Translations under genes and position numbers: made by a program | Part shown: one piece after another, positions 1-12,700 of the stretch | Numbering within the stretch: the first letter of the stretch is position 1 | How the letters are laid out: each line of letters begins with the position of its first letter | The notes under the pieces: generated by a model | Databases searched by the model: none | What the model was told of the DNA's origin: nothing | The model's input: only the letters and a program-made list of their open reading frames with translations | Assembly: GCA_011009095.1 (NCBI GenBank) | Contig: VTPC01090916.1 | Location: forward strand, 62,001-126,000 | Reading direction: 5' to 3' | Length of the DNA stretch: 64,000 bases | From: Ignelater luminosus | Lineage: Eukaryota; Arthropoda; Insecta; Coleoptera; Elateridae

Positions 1-709
1 GATATTGACTGTTTGGCATTTCCGGCAGCGTCTTTGAAGAAAAATGCTCCGATGATGTCTCTGCTTCGGCCAAAACTTCACACCAACTAGTGACGCGTTT
101 GGAAGGCATTTACTCCTCATGAAACACTCCAAATGCGACAATTTTTCTTGTTTACGAAGCCATCATCATGAAAATGGGCCTCATCGCTGAAGATGATTTT
201 GTTGGAAAACTCAGCATTCACTTGTTGTTGTTCAATGATCCAATTGACGAACTCTCTTTGCTGTGCATGGTCTGTAGGCTTGAGTTGTTGAGTAATTTGG
301 ATTTTGTAGGCGTGAAGATGCTGCACATTCTTGAAATGTTCAATTCTTGTGCACGATGCCGAATGGATGTTTCTTGGACTGTCGACCACATTCTGACAAG
401 CAGCCGTGATGTCTTTTGCTGAATGATATGGACGAACACGGGTCGATGGTCTGACATCAGTAATCGACTCAGTCTTTTTGAATTTCTCGATTGGAACATT
501 TTGATTACCAAAAATTGGACGCAATTTGCGAATTGTAACAGTCAAGCTTTTATCATTTTTGAAATAATGTTCAACGAAAGGAATGCGTTGTTGTGTCGAA
601 TAGCGATTTATTTTTAATGATAGCGGACTGTCTACCATCGAATGGTTTGATTGTCAAAGTAGAACAACGAAACTGGCGCCAAATTTAAATTTTCTTGTTG
701 CGACACCCT
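1..709 (-). pseudogene. Tc1/mariner-superfamily transposase fragment, cut by window edge
   Basis: Reading the minus strand from about 709 towards 1, an open frame at 638-117 encodes the N-terminal half of an insect cut-and-paste transposase with a helix-turn-helix start. Visible signatures are RYSTQQRIPFVEHYF, TIRKLRPIFG, LHAYKIQITQQLKP and FSDEAHFHDDGFVNKKNCRIW-type residues; the last carries the first catalytic Asp (FSDE). Downstream, 116-1 still encodes DDE-domain residues (a KRVT-WC-like segment), but in shifted frames and running off the window. The middle is damaged: the stretch expected to read SIRHRAQELNIS lies in another frame (511-218), and a few residues after NVP are missing. The outer end probably lies near 709, where the minus strand begins GGGTGTCGCAACAAG, as in terminal inverted repeats of such elements. 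This is an inactive relic. The superfamily is confident; the exact family is not. Confidence 0.85.
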
Positions 710-2389
710 TTATATCCTTGATCAATCAATGATTACATCTCACAGATCGATCGCTTTTTTTAATTTTTTCTCGTTTGTTTGACTTTCCTGGTGAAGATAA
801 CGTCCTTTGAAACATAGGATTAATGCGTTTTGTACGAGTCTTTTACAAATGCTCTTGGGAAATTGAATGCTGAGAAATAGGAAGAAAAACAGAAACACGA
901 TGAATCTTGAAGATAAGTCTGAACTGGATGTATGTAAAGCATTTAGAATATGAAAAAGCGGTCATTGCTACATGTGGCGTGAAATCTTGGACAAAAGAGG
1001 ACCCAATGAAATTCCTGCATGCTACATTTTCTAGAACGTTGGAGATCGAGTTTTGTATTTCGATAACTAGGGCAAAATATTCCTATGATTGACGAAAAGT
1101 TTTAATTTTAGTAGCATTGCTCATAAGTTTCTAATAGTTGAGCATACGATTGAAAAGTATTGAAAAAGGAAGAAAACGAGCTTTACGCTTAGGTCCTATC
1201 TGCATACCAACTCAGTGGGTACAGATTGTTCGTACAGCTAAACAAAAATGTTACCTATGAAGGAATTGAGATGGCGATTGATGATTTTATTGACATCTGA
1301 AACTATTGGCAAGAATTTTACTATGGATAAAATCGGGCAAGAAATCTTGAAGAGGTGAAAGTAGAAAAAGTCACTGACTGTAATCAATCAGATTAATCCA
1401 ATTAGAGAGTAGAACTTATCTTTTTTTTTCGTAGAATAATTCTTGATGAATTTATAGTGGAAACAAATTTTCAAGAAAATTATAATTAAAAAAGGCAACT
1501 GATCGTATGTAATTTTTTCCCAAGCCACACCACGATGCGGTAAATTATAATGCAGCCCAAAATACCTCATCTTGTTACAAAGTAACTAATTATTTACCAA
1601 GAACGCTAAATATAAACTTCGCAGAAGTGCCTAGGGCTTTTGGGAGATTATATTATACATATTATTTTATCTTAACCGATCTACCTGTTACCTAATTCGT
1701 AACAATGGAATTTTGAACAATAATTCTGATTTTTGTTTTATTTCCGTCTTATAAAAACTTTATACGCAGATAATATCAAATTTCTCTTGGTAATATGGTT
1801 GTTTATTATACATAAAAGACTTAATAGGAGGACAATTAAAATAATTTGCAACGTTAAACTCCTAAAATCTCCAACTTCCTTTTATCGATTATGCAATAAA
1901 TACACAAACAAACAAACACGAAACCGGGAAAAACTTACGTGATGTAAACATTTCTTTTTTAAAAAGAAAATTTGAATTTAGATTTATCACGAGAATTTGG
2001 AATTAGGAATTCTGAAACTTTTTTTGGGGGTTAAATTTTGATTTCTGAATACTTTCCTTATTGCCTGTAAAAATCTTTATTTGCTCGCGTACTTTTTGTA
2101 TTCGTGCATGTGTAATACCTAGAAAACAGATTTTCCAATTTCTATTTGTTTTTCATGTGTAACCTTAAGGGGGCATTTTTTGTGTCGACGCAAACACAAA
2201 TGGTTGTTACATGAAATTCTTTGTGCCTCGAAAATGTGTATGTGTGTGTGCCTTTCCTGCAAGGTCGCACACGGAGATATTCTGTATGTAATATGGTTAT
2301 CGAAATCGGGATGTCACGAATGAAAGAAAGCTTGTGCGTGCCTCGTGAAAATATTGCAGTAAATAATGAAATTTTATATTTTTTTTCAG
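710..2389. other. AT-rich intron, nothing recognised
   Basis: This stretch lies between the transposon relic and the Rbp6 exon. Its short open frames show no family signature. The last ~20 bases form the polypyrimidine tract and AG acceptor of the exon at 2390. If the exon call is right, this is the end of the preceding Rbp6 intron. Confidence 0.6.
2387..2389 (+). other. 3' splice acceptor of the Rbp6 exon
   Basis: A run of about a dozen pyrimidines, mostly T, ends in CAG directly before the first codon of the Musashi-type exon. The acceptor is seen directly in the sequence and agrees with the protein boundary. Confidence 0.88.
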
Positions 2390-2482
2390 ATGGTAACCAG
2401 GACGAAAAAAATATTTGTAGGCGGTCTTTCAGCGCCCACAACATTGGAAGATGTCAAGAGTTACTTCGAGCAGTTTGGTCCG
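2390..2482 (+). CDS. Rbp6: Rbp6 (Musashi-family) internal exon, start of second RRM
   Basis: This internal exon encodes 31 residues beginning [13 protein letters not shown] and continuing [15 protein letters not shown]. It covers the linker end, first strand and first helix of the second RNA-recognition motif of a Musashi-type RNA-binding protein. IFVGGL is the RNP2 motif. The acceptor is a T-rich tract ending in CAG at 2387-2389; the donor is GTGAGT at 2483. Both boundaries are phase 0, and an exon break after FGP/FGK matches the family's known gene structure. The [17 protein letters not shown] wording fits insect Rbp6; Drosophila musashi differs strongly here. Musashi proteins bind UAG-containing 3' UTR sites and control translation in the cytoplasm. 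The ATG at the exon start is an internal Met codon, not a translation start. No other exon of the gene was found in the window. Confidence 0.93.
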
Positions 2483-2488
2483 GTGAGT
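2483..2488 (+). other. 5' splice donor of the Rbp6 exon
   Basis: GTGAGT follows the FGP codons directly and matches the strong metazoan donor consensus. The frame downstream soon closes and shows no RRM residues, so the exon ends here. Confidence 0.88.
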
Positions 2489-5400
2489 TGAAATTTTCTT
2501 TTGCTTTACTTACTGTAATAATGATAGGGAAGTAAAAAATTTTCGTTTAGGGCACAAAGGAATTCTAGGCGGGAAAGAGATTTTGATTATATAATGATGA
2601 ACGATATTTACGTGTTTTTGGATATAAATTGAACTAGGGAATTTCATTATCATTATCTGAAAGGGAACTCTCGTAAATATCTTTTTTATCTTTAACGTCC
2701 TTTATAAAAGCGTGCTCATAATATGCTCAGCGTAGGGATATATATGAACAAACTTAAAGACTGTCGAGTCACCCTATTGAAATTCGTAGTTCCATCAATC
2801 AGAAAAGGAATCTGAATTACTAAGTTGAAATTTCCCAACTTCATAATTCTTTTTCACAGTTCCACTTTATTACATTTTCTTTCAATTTGCTCGAGAACTG
2901 AAAGATCATTTTTAAAATTGTTTTTGTTACGTTTCGTATCCAAGCAAGGCTGCAGTCTGAGGATTAAATATAATTGGACCTCCTTTGTACAACCTGAATT
3001 TCCTAGGAGCGCAATACACCATAGATAGATAGAATCATAGAATGCAGTTCGATCGAAATCCCCTTTTAAAGGAAAAGGATTCATATAGAGACAAAAATTA
3101 AGATTTTCACAATAAAATTCTTTCGTGGAAAAAATCCCCATTCGAGGAAACTATAGAAAAACTTATTGCCTGTGAATTCCGCCCATAAAATCAAGTTGTT
3201 ATTGTATCAAAAGATAATGGGAAGTGGAAACTGATTTGTTTCCTATTGTTAAGAACCTTTGAAAGTCGAGTGATTTTTTCGGAATTGTGGTGTAAATTGA
3301 TAAAATTTATGTTAGTAGGATCAATTATTGTCAGACGATTTCTGTTTTTATTCCAGAAATTGGAGATTCTATAAAAGTTTGTTAATCTTCAAGCTAGACA
3401 TTGATGGTTTTAGTGATGTGTCGAAACAAACAATTCAAAACGATAGTTCTTATTAGCTAAATGGTTCGTGACGTACATGATTTCGATCTGAAGATTGATG
3501 AGTAATAGCGTGTAAAGAAAATGTCAGAATTTCTGGCAGCTTTAAAGCTTGTTAACTTAACACAGTAATCAAGAAATCTTACCTTAAATGCATGGCCCGT
3601 TAGGGCCAGAACATGGCTCCTGATGGTCAAGATTTTCTCAGCATGGTGTATCATTTTTTTTCTGTGGGAGTCTACTTTTATTATTTTACACAAAAAGATA
3701 TATTTTTATTTTAAAACCTAAATTCGAATCAGTTTTGTTGTTCTAGAGTAAAGAACTGGACTTATTGGATCTTCAGTTTGCCCTAAATGTTTATCCTCCA
3801 TGAACTACTCTTAATAGCTTGCTTTGATCGTCCAAAAACGGACTTCTTACATCTTGACCTTTTTATTAGCTGCAAGATTAGTTCCTATTATAGCATAGTT
3901 TACTGATAGAAAGAACAATTTCCCGAAGGGTCGTTTCGTTCTAAACACCAAAATCTTTCACAATCCACCGGATTATGCATTAAAAGTAATTAGTTCTAAC
4001 AAATATTAATTAATTTTTAAAACATTCAGGATTCCCTGTTTATAAAAAGCCTTTGAAGGTTTAATCAGTAAAATTGCAGCAAAAAGTGTTGGTAATTCCA
4101 TCAATTTATTTTTAGGATTTTTTCTCATTTCATCAAAAAGTTATTTTTACTCACCGTTCCAGAAATAGCCCCAACAGTTAAAAAAAAGGGGTGTGTGTGC
4201 ACGCTTGAAAGATTTATTTTTTAAAAATTTAATTTTTAATTCGATACGTTTTTGCGTTAATTAAATACCGCGCTTTTCAGCCCATAAATTAATTATATTA
4301 ATTGGATTTTGGAACTCATCTGAATAATCTAAGGCGTAACAAAACATCAACATCTTTATGTGGGAAAGCATAAAAACGCCAATTTACATGCATTATATTT
4401 TCCCCACGATCCGATGAGTTAAGCGCCTACAGTAAGCAACGAGTTTTATGCATGCAGTTAATTATTTACAAACAGCTTTCGTGTTGCTCCCGGGTTCAGT
4501 AGAAACCTTGTTTGTTTTTATGTTTAACAACACATTACACCTACTGAGAGTAGATTGCTTGGTCCCCGGAGAGAAATATAATACGGCCATACAGTTTAAG
4601 GGAATATTTTAGCTTGACACGCCAGGGCTCTAACCAAAAACTGCCGTGATACGTTCGTCAAAATTTCAAAAGGATTTTATTATCCGCTCTCGAAAAACTT
4701 ATTATTCCATCGAATTTCTAAATTTCTAGGTTATAGTGAAGTTCAGGTGTCATTTGGTGCAGCCGGCGCTGCTGCTTACAAGCGATTTGCATGGACTATA
4801 TGCGTCATCTGGGTGGTGTAGTAGCTTCGAGTGCAACGTCGTCATACTACCGCCAGGACTCAAATTGGAATCATTACCGAAACTTAGATACAAGATAGCC
4901 CTGAAATGGCCGAAATGAGTTTGTTGCGAGAAATTCAACTAAATACCCATGCCTTTCACGTTCAAAACGCATTACTCCGCTGCCCTGGCACATTCTGACC
5001 GACAAAATGAACCTGTCCACTACGGCTGACGTTATAAACATTATTTAATTGGACATAAAAAAGAGAAGGGGTCGCATTTTGGACGCTTTATTATATGGAT
5101 CGGTGAGGAAAGGCAAAGATCGGTCTTTAGCCTAATTTGCTTTGCTCAAGATGAGTCTGTATGGACCTCGGGGTAAACTAACATGAATGCGGACACTAAT
5201 GAGGATGACCGTTCTCATGAATAGAATTTCTAAGTAGGCTGCTTAAAACGATACCCACGATCCTGAAATTAGTACATAATTTAGCTTTTCATGCCTTCCA
5301 ACTTCACTAACTTCTCTCTCCTATGGGAAGTCAGGTTAGTTTTGGTTGAATAACTAAATTGGTAATTATTTTTAAGGTTAATCTGGATGTCTGCTAAGAT

Positions 5401-6930
5401 TAATTCAACTGTTGTTAGATAGGGGCGGGGGCACGGGTAACTAGTCTGAAAATAGAACGAAACAATCAAAATTTAATTCGGTTTTAAAGATTGCCCCGCT
5501 ACATATTGCATAGTACGTCTTTAGTGCACGTATTCAATCACATTTTATTGATATACCATTTTCTATCGCCATTTAATGTAGGGTTGCCGTCATCATGGTT
5601 AATTTTATCTCTCTCTATAAAATATGACATCGAAAGCTGTTACGAGTGAAGTATATCACGGAGTTCGCAATAAATAAATAATAAATAACATGGACTCCGT
5701 GCACTTCTGCAATGCTATCCAGCGTGCTCGGTTCGTTTATTCAAAATATTGAAAATGGATTTTTTGAAAATCATGTTAATGGAAGTTGTTTAAAATATTA
5801 AAGCTTGGTATTAAGCAGATTAACTGCATTTTATGGAATGAGACATTTTAAAGTTTATTTTGTAATTTTTTTGTGCAGCTATGTTTTTACTGGTTTGTTC
5901 TCTTTATACCAAAGAGAGTTTTACGCTATCCTTGATATTTTGATATTTTCATGTATAAATTCAAGTCTAATCGGTCGATTATATCGAGTAAAGGATGGAG
6001 ATAATATCGAAGTTACATAGTAATAAAATTTGTCATAAAAATTGAGCTATCATCGGTTTGACACATGATCGAACTTTTGTTTGTACGTACTCTGATTGGA
6101 AGCCCCTTCAAAATCCATTTACATATTAATTTTAAGCGCGTCTCTGATTCGAACAGCTTTTAGATGCAGTTAGAAGTCTAACGAATGGCTTGCACCAACG
6201 TACTTGAAATGATAACCTTATCTTTTGCTAATATTCCAGCTTGCCTTGCTAAATTTGATAATGTGGTTGCCATTGATCGTTACCAGCATCAGATTTATAT
6301 ATATTGCTGCTTGCAAGAGAACTTTTTCCGAATTGTCTTTTTGCAAACTCTATGTTATTCCTTTCTTATGCTTTTTGGTTACTTCAGTCAAAAATTTTTT
6401 TAGCAAAGATAGTAAATTTGTAGCATTATCAAGCAAAGAACTTTGACCAATGTTAAAACAGCCTTCGAGCTAGGAATCATATCTTTTTTTAACACAAAAT
6501 GCTGCATCAATTAAACTTCTTTAATCTCTGATAATTGTAAATTTAAATGCTGAATTATAAAATAAAATAAGGCATCGTCATGCCTTTAACCTTTCTGAGA
6601 CATCCGTAAAAAATTAACAATCAGAAACTAGGACGTTGATCGAAACCGTTTGACCGTATACAATTAACTTAAAATACACGCAAAAACTGCCCTTTTCAAG
6701 CATGCAACTTTGGATCAAAGTCTACATAGTATTATAACTCAGTTTATTGTTTGTATACCACAGACCTTTTTCTTACAGAAATGCGATAACAAAACTTAAT
6801 AATTTAATTTATAATTTTTCTGTTCGTGTCTGTTTTTTCTTAAGTTTGATCCACAGTGCGCTGGTTCAAATCGAGATTTGGAATATCTTGGATTTCTTAG
6901 ACCCGTCTTGGTCTTTTTGGATCATTCAAG
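2489..6930. other. AT-rich Rbp6 intron, nothing recognised
   Basis: This is ordinary AT-rich sequence with scattered short open frames that match nothing I know. A more GC-rich island at about 4731-5010, preceded by a pyrimidine-rich TTTCTAG, is the only segment that stands out. Its frames of about 60 codons on both strands have no recognisable domain, so it is not called as an exon. Confidence 0.6.
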
Positions 6931-7437
6931 TCGGTTAAACCTTTCAAGTCTGAGAAGCATTTTGAGTTGAAATTTGCTGAAAGATCGTTCCTTTTAGACC
7001 GATTACTTTCTTTCTGCCATTTCTGCAGAAGTCATGCTCCGAAGGACCAATGAAAAATTTATGTTAACTGGAAATTTCCAATTTTAACTAAAAAAAATCA
7101 TAAGTGGAAATTTCCAATTAAAAATATATTTCTATGGCCCTTCGGGGTTGTCATCTATAAATGTTCACTTATCAGTTGGGGATTTGCTAAAGAATCGTTC
7201 CTTTTGGGCTGGTTGTTTTCTTCCGATTCCTTTGGCTTTTTAGATAGAATTTTTACCCGCATGATAGCTCCAGTAACTTATATCATGTCCAGAAGAGCCA
7301 ATAAAAAATTTTAATTTTAACTGGAAAGATGATAAGTGGAAATTCCCAATTCCAGTTGTCATCTGGCAACTTTCACTTAAAAACAAATATTTCAATGGCA
7401 CTTTCGGGCTTTCGTCCGATACTACGAGATTTTCCAT

Positions 7438-7896
7438 AGCATGAGACGGAAGCCCCGAAGGGCCATTGAAATATTTGTTTTAACTGAGTTGCCAGGTGGC
7501 AAGTAGAAATCTCCAATAATTGGGAATTTCCAGATGACAAGTGAGACTGGAAATGTCTACTTGTCATCTGGAGATTTTCAGTTGTCAGCTGAAAATGTTC
7601 AGTTATCAGTTGAAGATTTGTTTGTTGCTTTCTTCCGATCACTTCGGCTTTTAGCGCAGGATTCTAAACCGCATTAAAACTTGAATTGTTTATATCATGT
7701 CCCGAAGGGCCAATGAAAAATTTTTTTAACTGGGAATTTTGAGACGACAACTGAAAATCTCCAGATGACAAGCAGACATTTCCAATCTCACTTGTCATCT
7801 GGAAATTCCCAATTCTTGGTGATTTCCACTTGCCACCTGGCAATTTTCAGTTAAAACAAATATTTCAATGGCCCTTCGGGGCTTTCGTCTCATGCT
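7438..7896. repeat. Long near-perfect inverted repeat (hairpin)
   Basis: The left arm starts at 7438 with AGCATGAGACGGAAGCCCCG and runs to about 7585. The right arm runs from about 7735 to 7896 and is its reverse complement with only scattered mismatches. Arms are roughly 150 bp and the spacer about 150 bp. The spacer contains module C, which also recurs in direct orientation outside the hairpin. Transcribed as part of the intron, this would fold into a long RNA duplex. Confidence 0.85.
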
Positions 7897-9004
7897 ATGA
7901 GATTTCCTGTTGTCATCTGAAAATGTTCAGTTATCAGTTGAAGATTTGTTGAACGATTGTTCCTTTCAGGCATGTTGCTTTCTTCCGATCACTTCGGCTT
8001 TTAGCGAGGATTTTAAACCGCATTGAAACTTGAATTGTTTATATCATGTCCCGAAGGGCCAATGAAAAATTAATTGTAACTGGAAATTTCCAGATGACAA
8101 ATGTAAATCTCTAGATGACAAGTGAAAATCTCTAATCACAGTTATCATCTGGAAATCCTCAGTTAAAAAAATATTTCATTGGCCTTTTGGGACTTTCGTG
8201 TGATACTACGAGATTTTCAGTTGTCATCTGGAAATGTTCAGTTATCAGTTGGAGATTTGCTGAACGATCGGTCCTTTCAGTCTGGCTGTTTTCTTCCGAT
8301 CACTTGGGATTTTTGCGCAGAATTTTAAACATCATTAAAACTTGAATTACTTCCATCCTCCCCGGAGGGCCAATGAAAAATTTATTTTAACTGAAAATTT
8401 CCAGATGACAATAGGAAATCTCCAGATTACAAGGGGAAATTTCCAATTCTAGGTCGATTGTTCCTTTCAGGCCGGTTGTTTTCTTCGGATCACTTGGGCT
8501 TATATCATGCCCCGAAGGGCCAATGAGAAATTCTCTAACTGAAGATTTTTAGATTACAAGTTGCAGATTTCCAATTTCAGTTGACATCTGGAAATGTCCA
8601 GTTATCAATTGGAGATTTCCACTTACCATCTTGGAATTTCCAGTTGAAAGAAGCGTTTTCTTGGCCCTTTGGGGCTTTTCTGACATACCACGAGAGTTTC
8701 ACTTGCTATATGGAGATTGACAATGAAAAAGAAATTTCGTTGATCCTTCAATTGGAAATTTGCTGAACGATAATGCCTTTCAGGCTGGTTGTTTTGGTCC
8801 GATCACTTGGGTTCTCTGGGCAGAATTTTAAATCGCATTGAAACTTGAATAGCTAATATCATGGTATTACGAAAGCCCCGAAAGGCCAATGAAAAATGTT
8901 TATTTTAACTGCAAAGACGATAAGTGGAAATTGCTAATTCCAGTTGTCATCTGGAAATGTACAGTTATCAGTTGGAGATTTCCACTTGCCATCTGAAAAT
9001 TTTG

Positions 9005-9545
9005 AGTTGAAAAAAATATTTCATTGGCCCTTCGGGACTTTCCTGTGATTCTACAAGATTTCCACTTACCATCTGGAAATTTTCAGTCAAAGAAATATTT
9101 CATTGGCCCTTCGGGACTTTTCTGTGATAGTACAAAATTTCCACTTGCCATCTGGAAATTTTCCGTTGAAAGAAATATTTTATTGGCCCTTCGGGACTTT
9201 CCTGTGATACTACGGGATTTCCACTTACCATCTGGAAATTTTCAGTTGAAGAAAATATTTCATTGGCCCTTCGGGACTTTCCTGTGATACTACAAGATTT
9301 CTACTTGCCATCTGCAAATCTTCAGTTAAATTCTGAAAATTTTTAGTTGCAAAAAATATTGCATTGGCCCATCTGGACTTTCGTATGATACTGCAAGATT
9401 TCCACTTGCAATCTGGAAATTTCCTGTTGAAAAAAATATTTCATTGGCCCTTCGGGACATTCTTCTGATTCTACAAGGTTTCCACTTGTCATCTGCACAA
9501 ATTCAGTTAAAAAAATATTTCATTGGCCCTCCCGGGCTTTCGTAT
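9005..9545 (+). repeat. ~80-bp tandem repeat
   Basis: TCATTGGCCCTTCGGGAC or a close variant starts at about 9021, 9100, 9180, 9260, 9361, 9441 and 9520. The period is therefore 79-80 bp, with one 101-bp step where about 20 bp around the TCTGAAAATTTTTAGTT segment is duplicated. Each unit also holds a TTTCCACTTGCCATCTGGAA segment. This is the most regular part of the composite block. Confidence 0.88.
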
Positions 9546-9709
9546 GATACTACGAGATTTCCATTTGTCATCTGGAAATGTTCAGTTATCAGTTGGAGAT
9601 TTGCTGAACGATAGTTTCTTTCAGGCTGGTTGTTTTCTGCGCAGGATCTTAAAGCGCATTAACAGTTGAATCATTTATATCATGATACTACGAAAGCTCC
9701 GAATTGATT

Positions 9710-12700
9710 AAATCTGTGTTTTACCAAAATAAAATCAATAACGATTAAACGAGAAAATGATGATGATGTATTTGAATGTGAATATTAAATGCTTGTTTTA
9801 AGTATTTCACCTGTGAAAGAGATCTAGAGGTTGAGTTAGCCGGCTTGGTGTCTAAAAGTTATTCAGAAGTAAGCCAGCTTGAATTGAAAAATTGCTACAA
9901 TAATGAAATTTGGCACTTGATACTAACTATAAGACTTTTACTAAACCTTTTTGGCTATACTTTAGACCATGCGAATTAAGGAACCAAAAGCAAAAGCCAA
10001 GAAGTAACCCCAAACTATTCATTATTGGTTGTAAATGACAGTTGAGGATTTTTACTTTCTGAAAAGAAAAGACCATAAATTTGCGGTCTTGTTGCACAAA
10101 ATCGTATTGGCGCATTCTTCCATTCTACTCCAGAAACATCTTCAGGAGGAAATGCATTTGCAAACATTCCTTCCGTCTCATCCAGACAGGCAGGCCCAAT
10201 TAGATAGCATGAACGCATTTACATATTGTGCTGGTTAGGGGAAGGAAACGTCTTTTGAGTTTACAAAAACAGTAGGAGCAGTTTTTGATATTTTATGTCA
10301 TGTTGGAATCTATTAAATTTAGGACAATATCGCTGTGATTTATGCTTGGGGAAAAGCTCACTAAACTCAACCACTTTGGACTTTAGTTTCTACAACAACT
10401 AGAAATTATGATTTAAAAGTTGAGGGAGATTTACAGTTCTCAGTTTTAATTCAGTAGAAAAATGTTTTGATTTAAATTTTGATATGGTCAGTAGATGATC
10501 CTAATATCATCCTTCTTTAACGTTTTGGAAACCTTAGAAACCATCTAGTCGTGCTACCTTATTGGAAACTGCCGGGAATGAGTAAGATACAGGATCAGAG
10601 ATCTTCCCACAAATCAATTAAGTAAAGTACTTAGCCGCGTTGCATTTTTTTTTCGAAAACTCCCTAACCTACAGAATAAACAAACATAACTTATAGTTTC
10701 TTGACTGCAAATCGCATCTAAAAAAACTTTAGGCGCATAAATCACAGTTATATCACATTTAGAAAACTATAATACCATTTTATGTGATTGATAACTGAAT
10801 TGCCTTTCATGGAAATCATTATGAAATAAAGTAAAAACTTCCATTTCTGTTTATAGATAATTTAGAGAAATTTCCCCCATTATGTCGTTTTATATTTATT
10901 ACCTAGAAATTTTTTTTTAAAATGTCTGATACTTTTGAAACGATACCTACATACTTTGTGTTTTATATTTTCGTTCATCTTCATCAAACTGAAACAAAAG
11001 TGCTTTCCAGCGGTTTCACTTAGATGGCTGAACGTGACTAAGAATAATCAAGCCGAGCGTATATGTATGTGGATATGGTGTGTGTCTCTTCCTTATTTTA
11101 TTGCAATAACATTTTGATGGCAAAACTAGAAAGTTTTATTCAGCGTCAGAAATTTATTATTGTAGTTAGAACAATCTTCAGAGACTTACGTGAAATTTTC
11201 CAAGCAATTAAAGTTATGAATCACAACATCTTGGCTGGTTTAGTTTAAAAGCAAAACAATAACATTTTGAATGTGGGTTAGTAACAAAGAGAAAATTTAG
11301 AATTTCCCATTTGTCGTTTTTGGCAACTAAATACAAGTTCAAGCGTAACAGGCGTATTATTCGCTTTATGGGAATATTATAAAGTTAACTTTCTTACACA
11401 TGGCTTTCAGTTTACAACCGAAGTTTCTCCGGATTTAATGCTAAAGTTGGCGATTTTTAGTTTCGGCGGTTTGTAGCATTCAATTACTCCCGAACAGTGT
11501 TGCTTAGGGTTATAATTCCTAGTGCGTTAATGCGGGTTTCTCAAATATTCCTTCTGCAAAGTGAAGTCATTAAAGTGATTTAGCGGCGCGGGAAAACTCT
11601 ACAAGTTTCCTCGTCGTTATTGCTTTCCCTCCGAATGGTTGCTTCCAAACGGATAAACAACGTTTTATTGACAATGTCGCCACAATAATAACGCTTCCGA
11701 CCAAAAATGACCGTTGTTGCATCCACTATGAAAAACAGCGACGGCTCTTTAATTTTCATCACATCAATTTCTTTCCTCTTCTCTGGTTTATATCCTCGAA
11801 AGTGGCGGTGTAATTAATTAATGGATAGCTTTAATTTTATCTTCTTAGTTTTCTTGCGTGTTCCGTAAAAGATTTTAAGGGAGCAAAAAAATTTGGTTTC
11901 CTTGATAAAATTTTCTAACACACAAAAAAAACAGAATCGAATTATCCGAAAGAGGTGATTTTTCATAAGATTAGTTTTTATTATTTCAGTAAATGTTACT
12001 TTGGTAATGTAAAGATCTGGGGATTATTGCGAAAAGTGGTCGTTTTTTCTCGATTTCATTTTCGTTTTCCCGTAATCGAGGTTTCTATAGTTGATTTTCT
12101 TGTTCTCGATCGCATAGGGAGATGTAAGTGGAGCTTGCGTTTGACAAGAATAAGTTTAATGGAGATGTATGTTTGAGCGATTTAGTAAGCAGTAAATACC
12201 CTGAAGCAAGTCGTGTCGTATGTTTGGTACCGTAATATTGGCATTCCTGCACTCTAACCCGGAGCTCTGAGCTAAATTGGCGATATAGCATTTCGATTTT
12301 CCAGATATCGATACGCCTTTTTGAAACCAAAGCGTTATTATATTAGAGAGAAGATCGGTTGCATAAAGAAGTCCGTATTTTACAAAGGTATTGTTTTGTA
12401 AGAATTGCTTCCGTGGGTTTTTGTTCGTGCAGCACTCGAGGCGGATTGCGTTCGTTTTGTTTTTTCGACTTTATTCTCGAATTTATTCTCGAATATGGGC
12501 TTTTTGCGCGTGCTTTGAAGCTATAAAAAGAAAAGTAATAAAATGGAATTGTCTTTTGATATTTTTCGACCGGGTATGAATTTTCTTTGGTTATTATTTC
12601 CTAGATGATGTATTTCCTGGATGGCAATAATTTAGATTAGGTTCCCTTCTACTTTTATGATATTTGCGAACTTTCTGTCGGATTTATGTAGTGAAATAGC

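Larger units (their letters stand above)
6935..9705. repeat. Composite foldback-like satellite block
   Basis: The block is built from a few modules repeated many times in both orientations. Module A contains TTGGCCCTTCGGG (reverse CCCGAAGGGCCAA) beside an AAATATTTCATT or AATGAAAAATTT flank. Module B holds CATCTGGAAATTTTCAG and its reverse. Module C starts with a GCTGAACGATCGTTCCTTTC-like segment, then TGTTTTCTTCCGATCACTT and an AAACCGCATTAAAACTTGAA-like segment. Module C recurs in direct orientation near 6965, 7193, 7607, 7951, 8262, 8452, 8765 and 9604, while module A occurs both ways. The open frame at 9024-9287 is only the tandem repeat read through and is not a gene. No transposase or terminal repeats were recognised. 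Confidence 0.88.

Noticed and set aside
2142..2535. 100- and 104-codon frames over the Rbp6 exon
   Set aside because: The plus frame is not the frame of the RRM sequence and the minus frame is antisense. The exon with its splice sites accounts for the signal.
3040..3075. GTTCGATCGAAATCC resembling a tRNA T-loop
   Set aside because: No matching acceptor stem, D-loop or anticodon arm could be built around it; no convincing tRNA was found anywhere in the window.
9024..9287. 87-codon frame in the 80-bp repeat
   Set aside because: It encodes the tandem unit three times and stops when the repeat drifts out of phase.
6935..9705. Possible CRISPR-like array because of regular short repeats
   Set aside because: Repeats are 80 bp or longer, diverged, in both orientations, and the intervening sequence is itself repeated. 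The spliced Musashi-type exon shows a eukaryotic genome.
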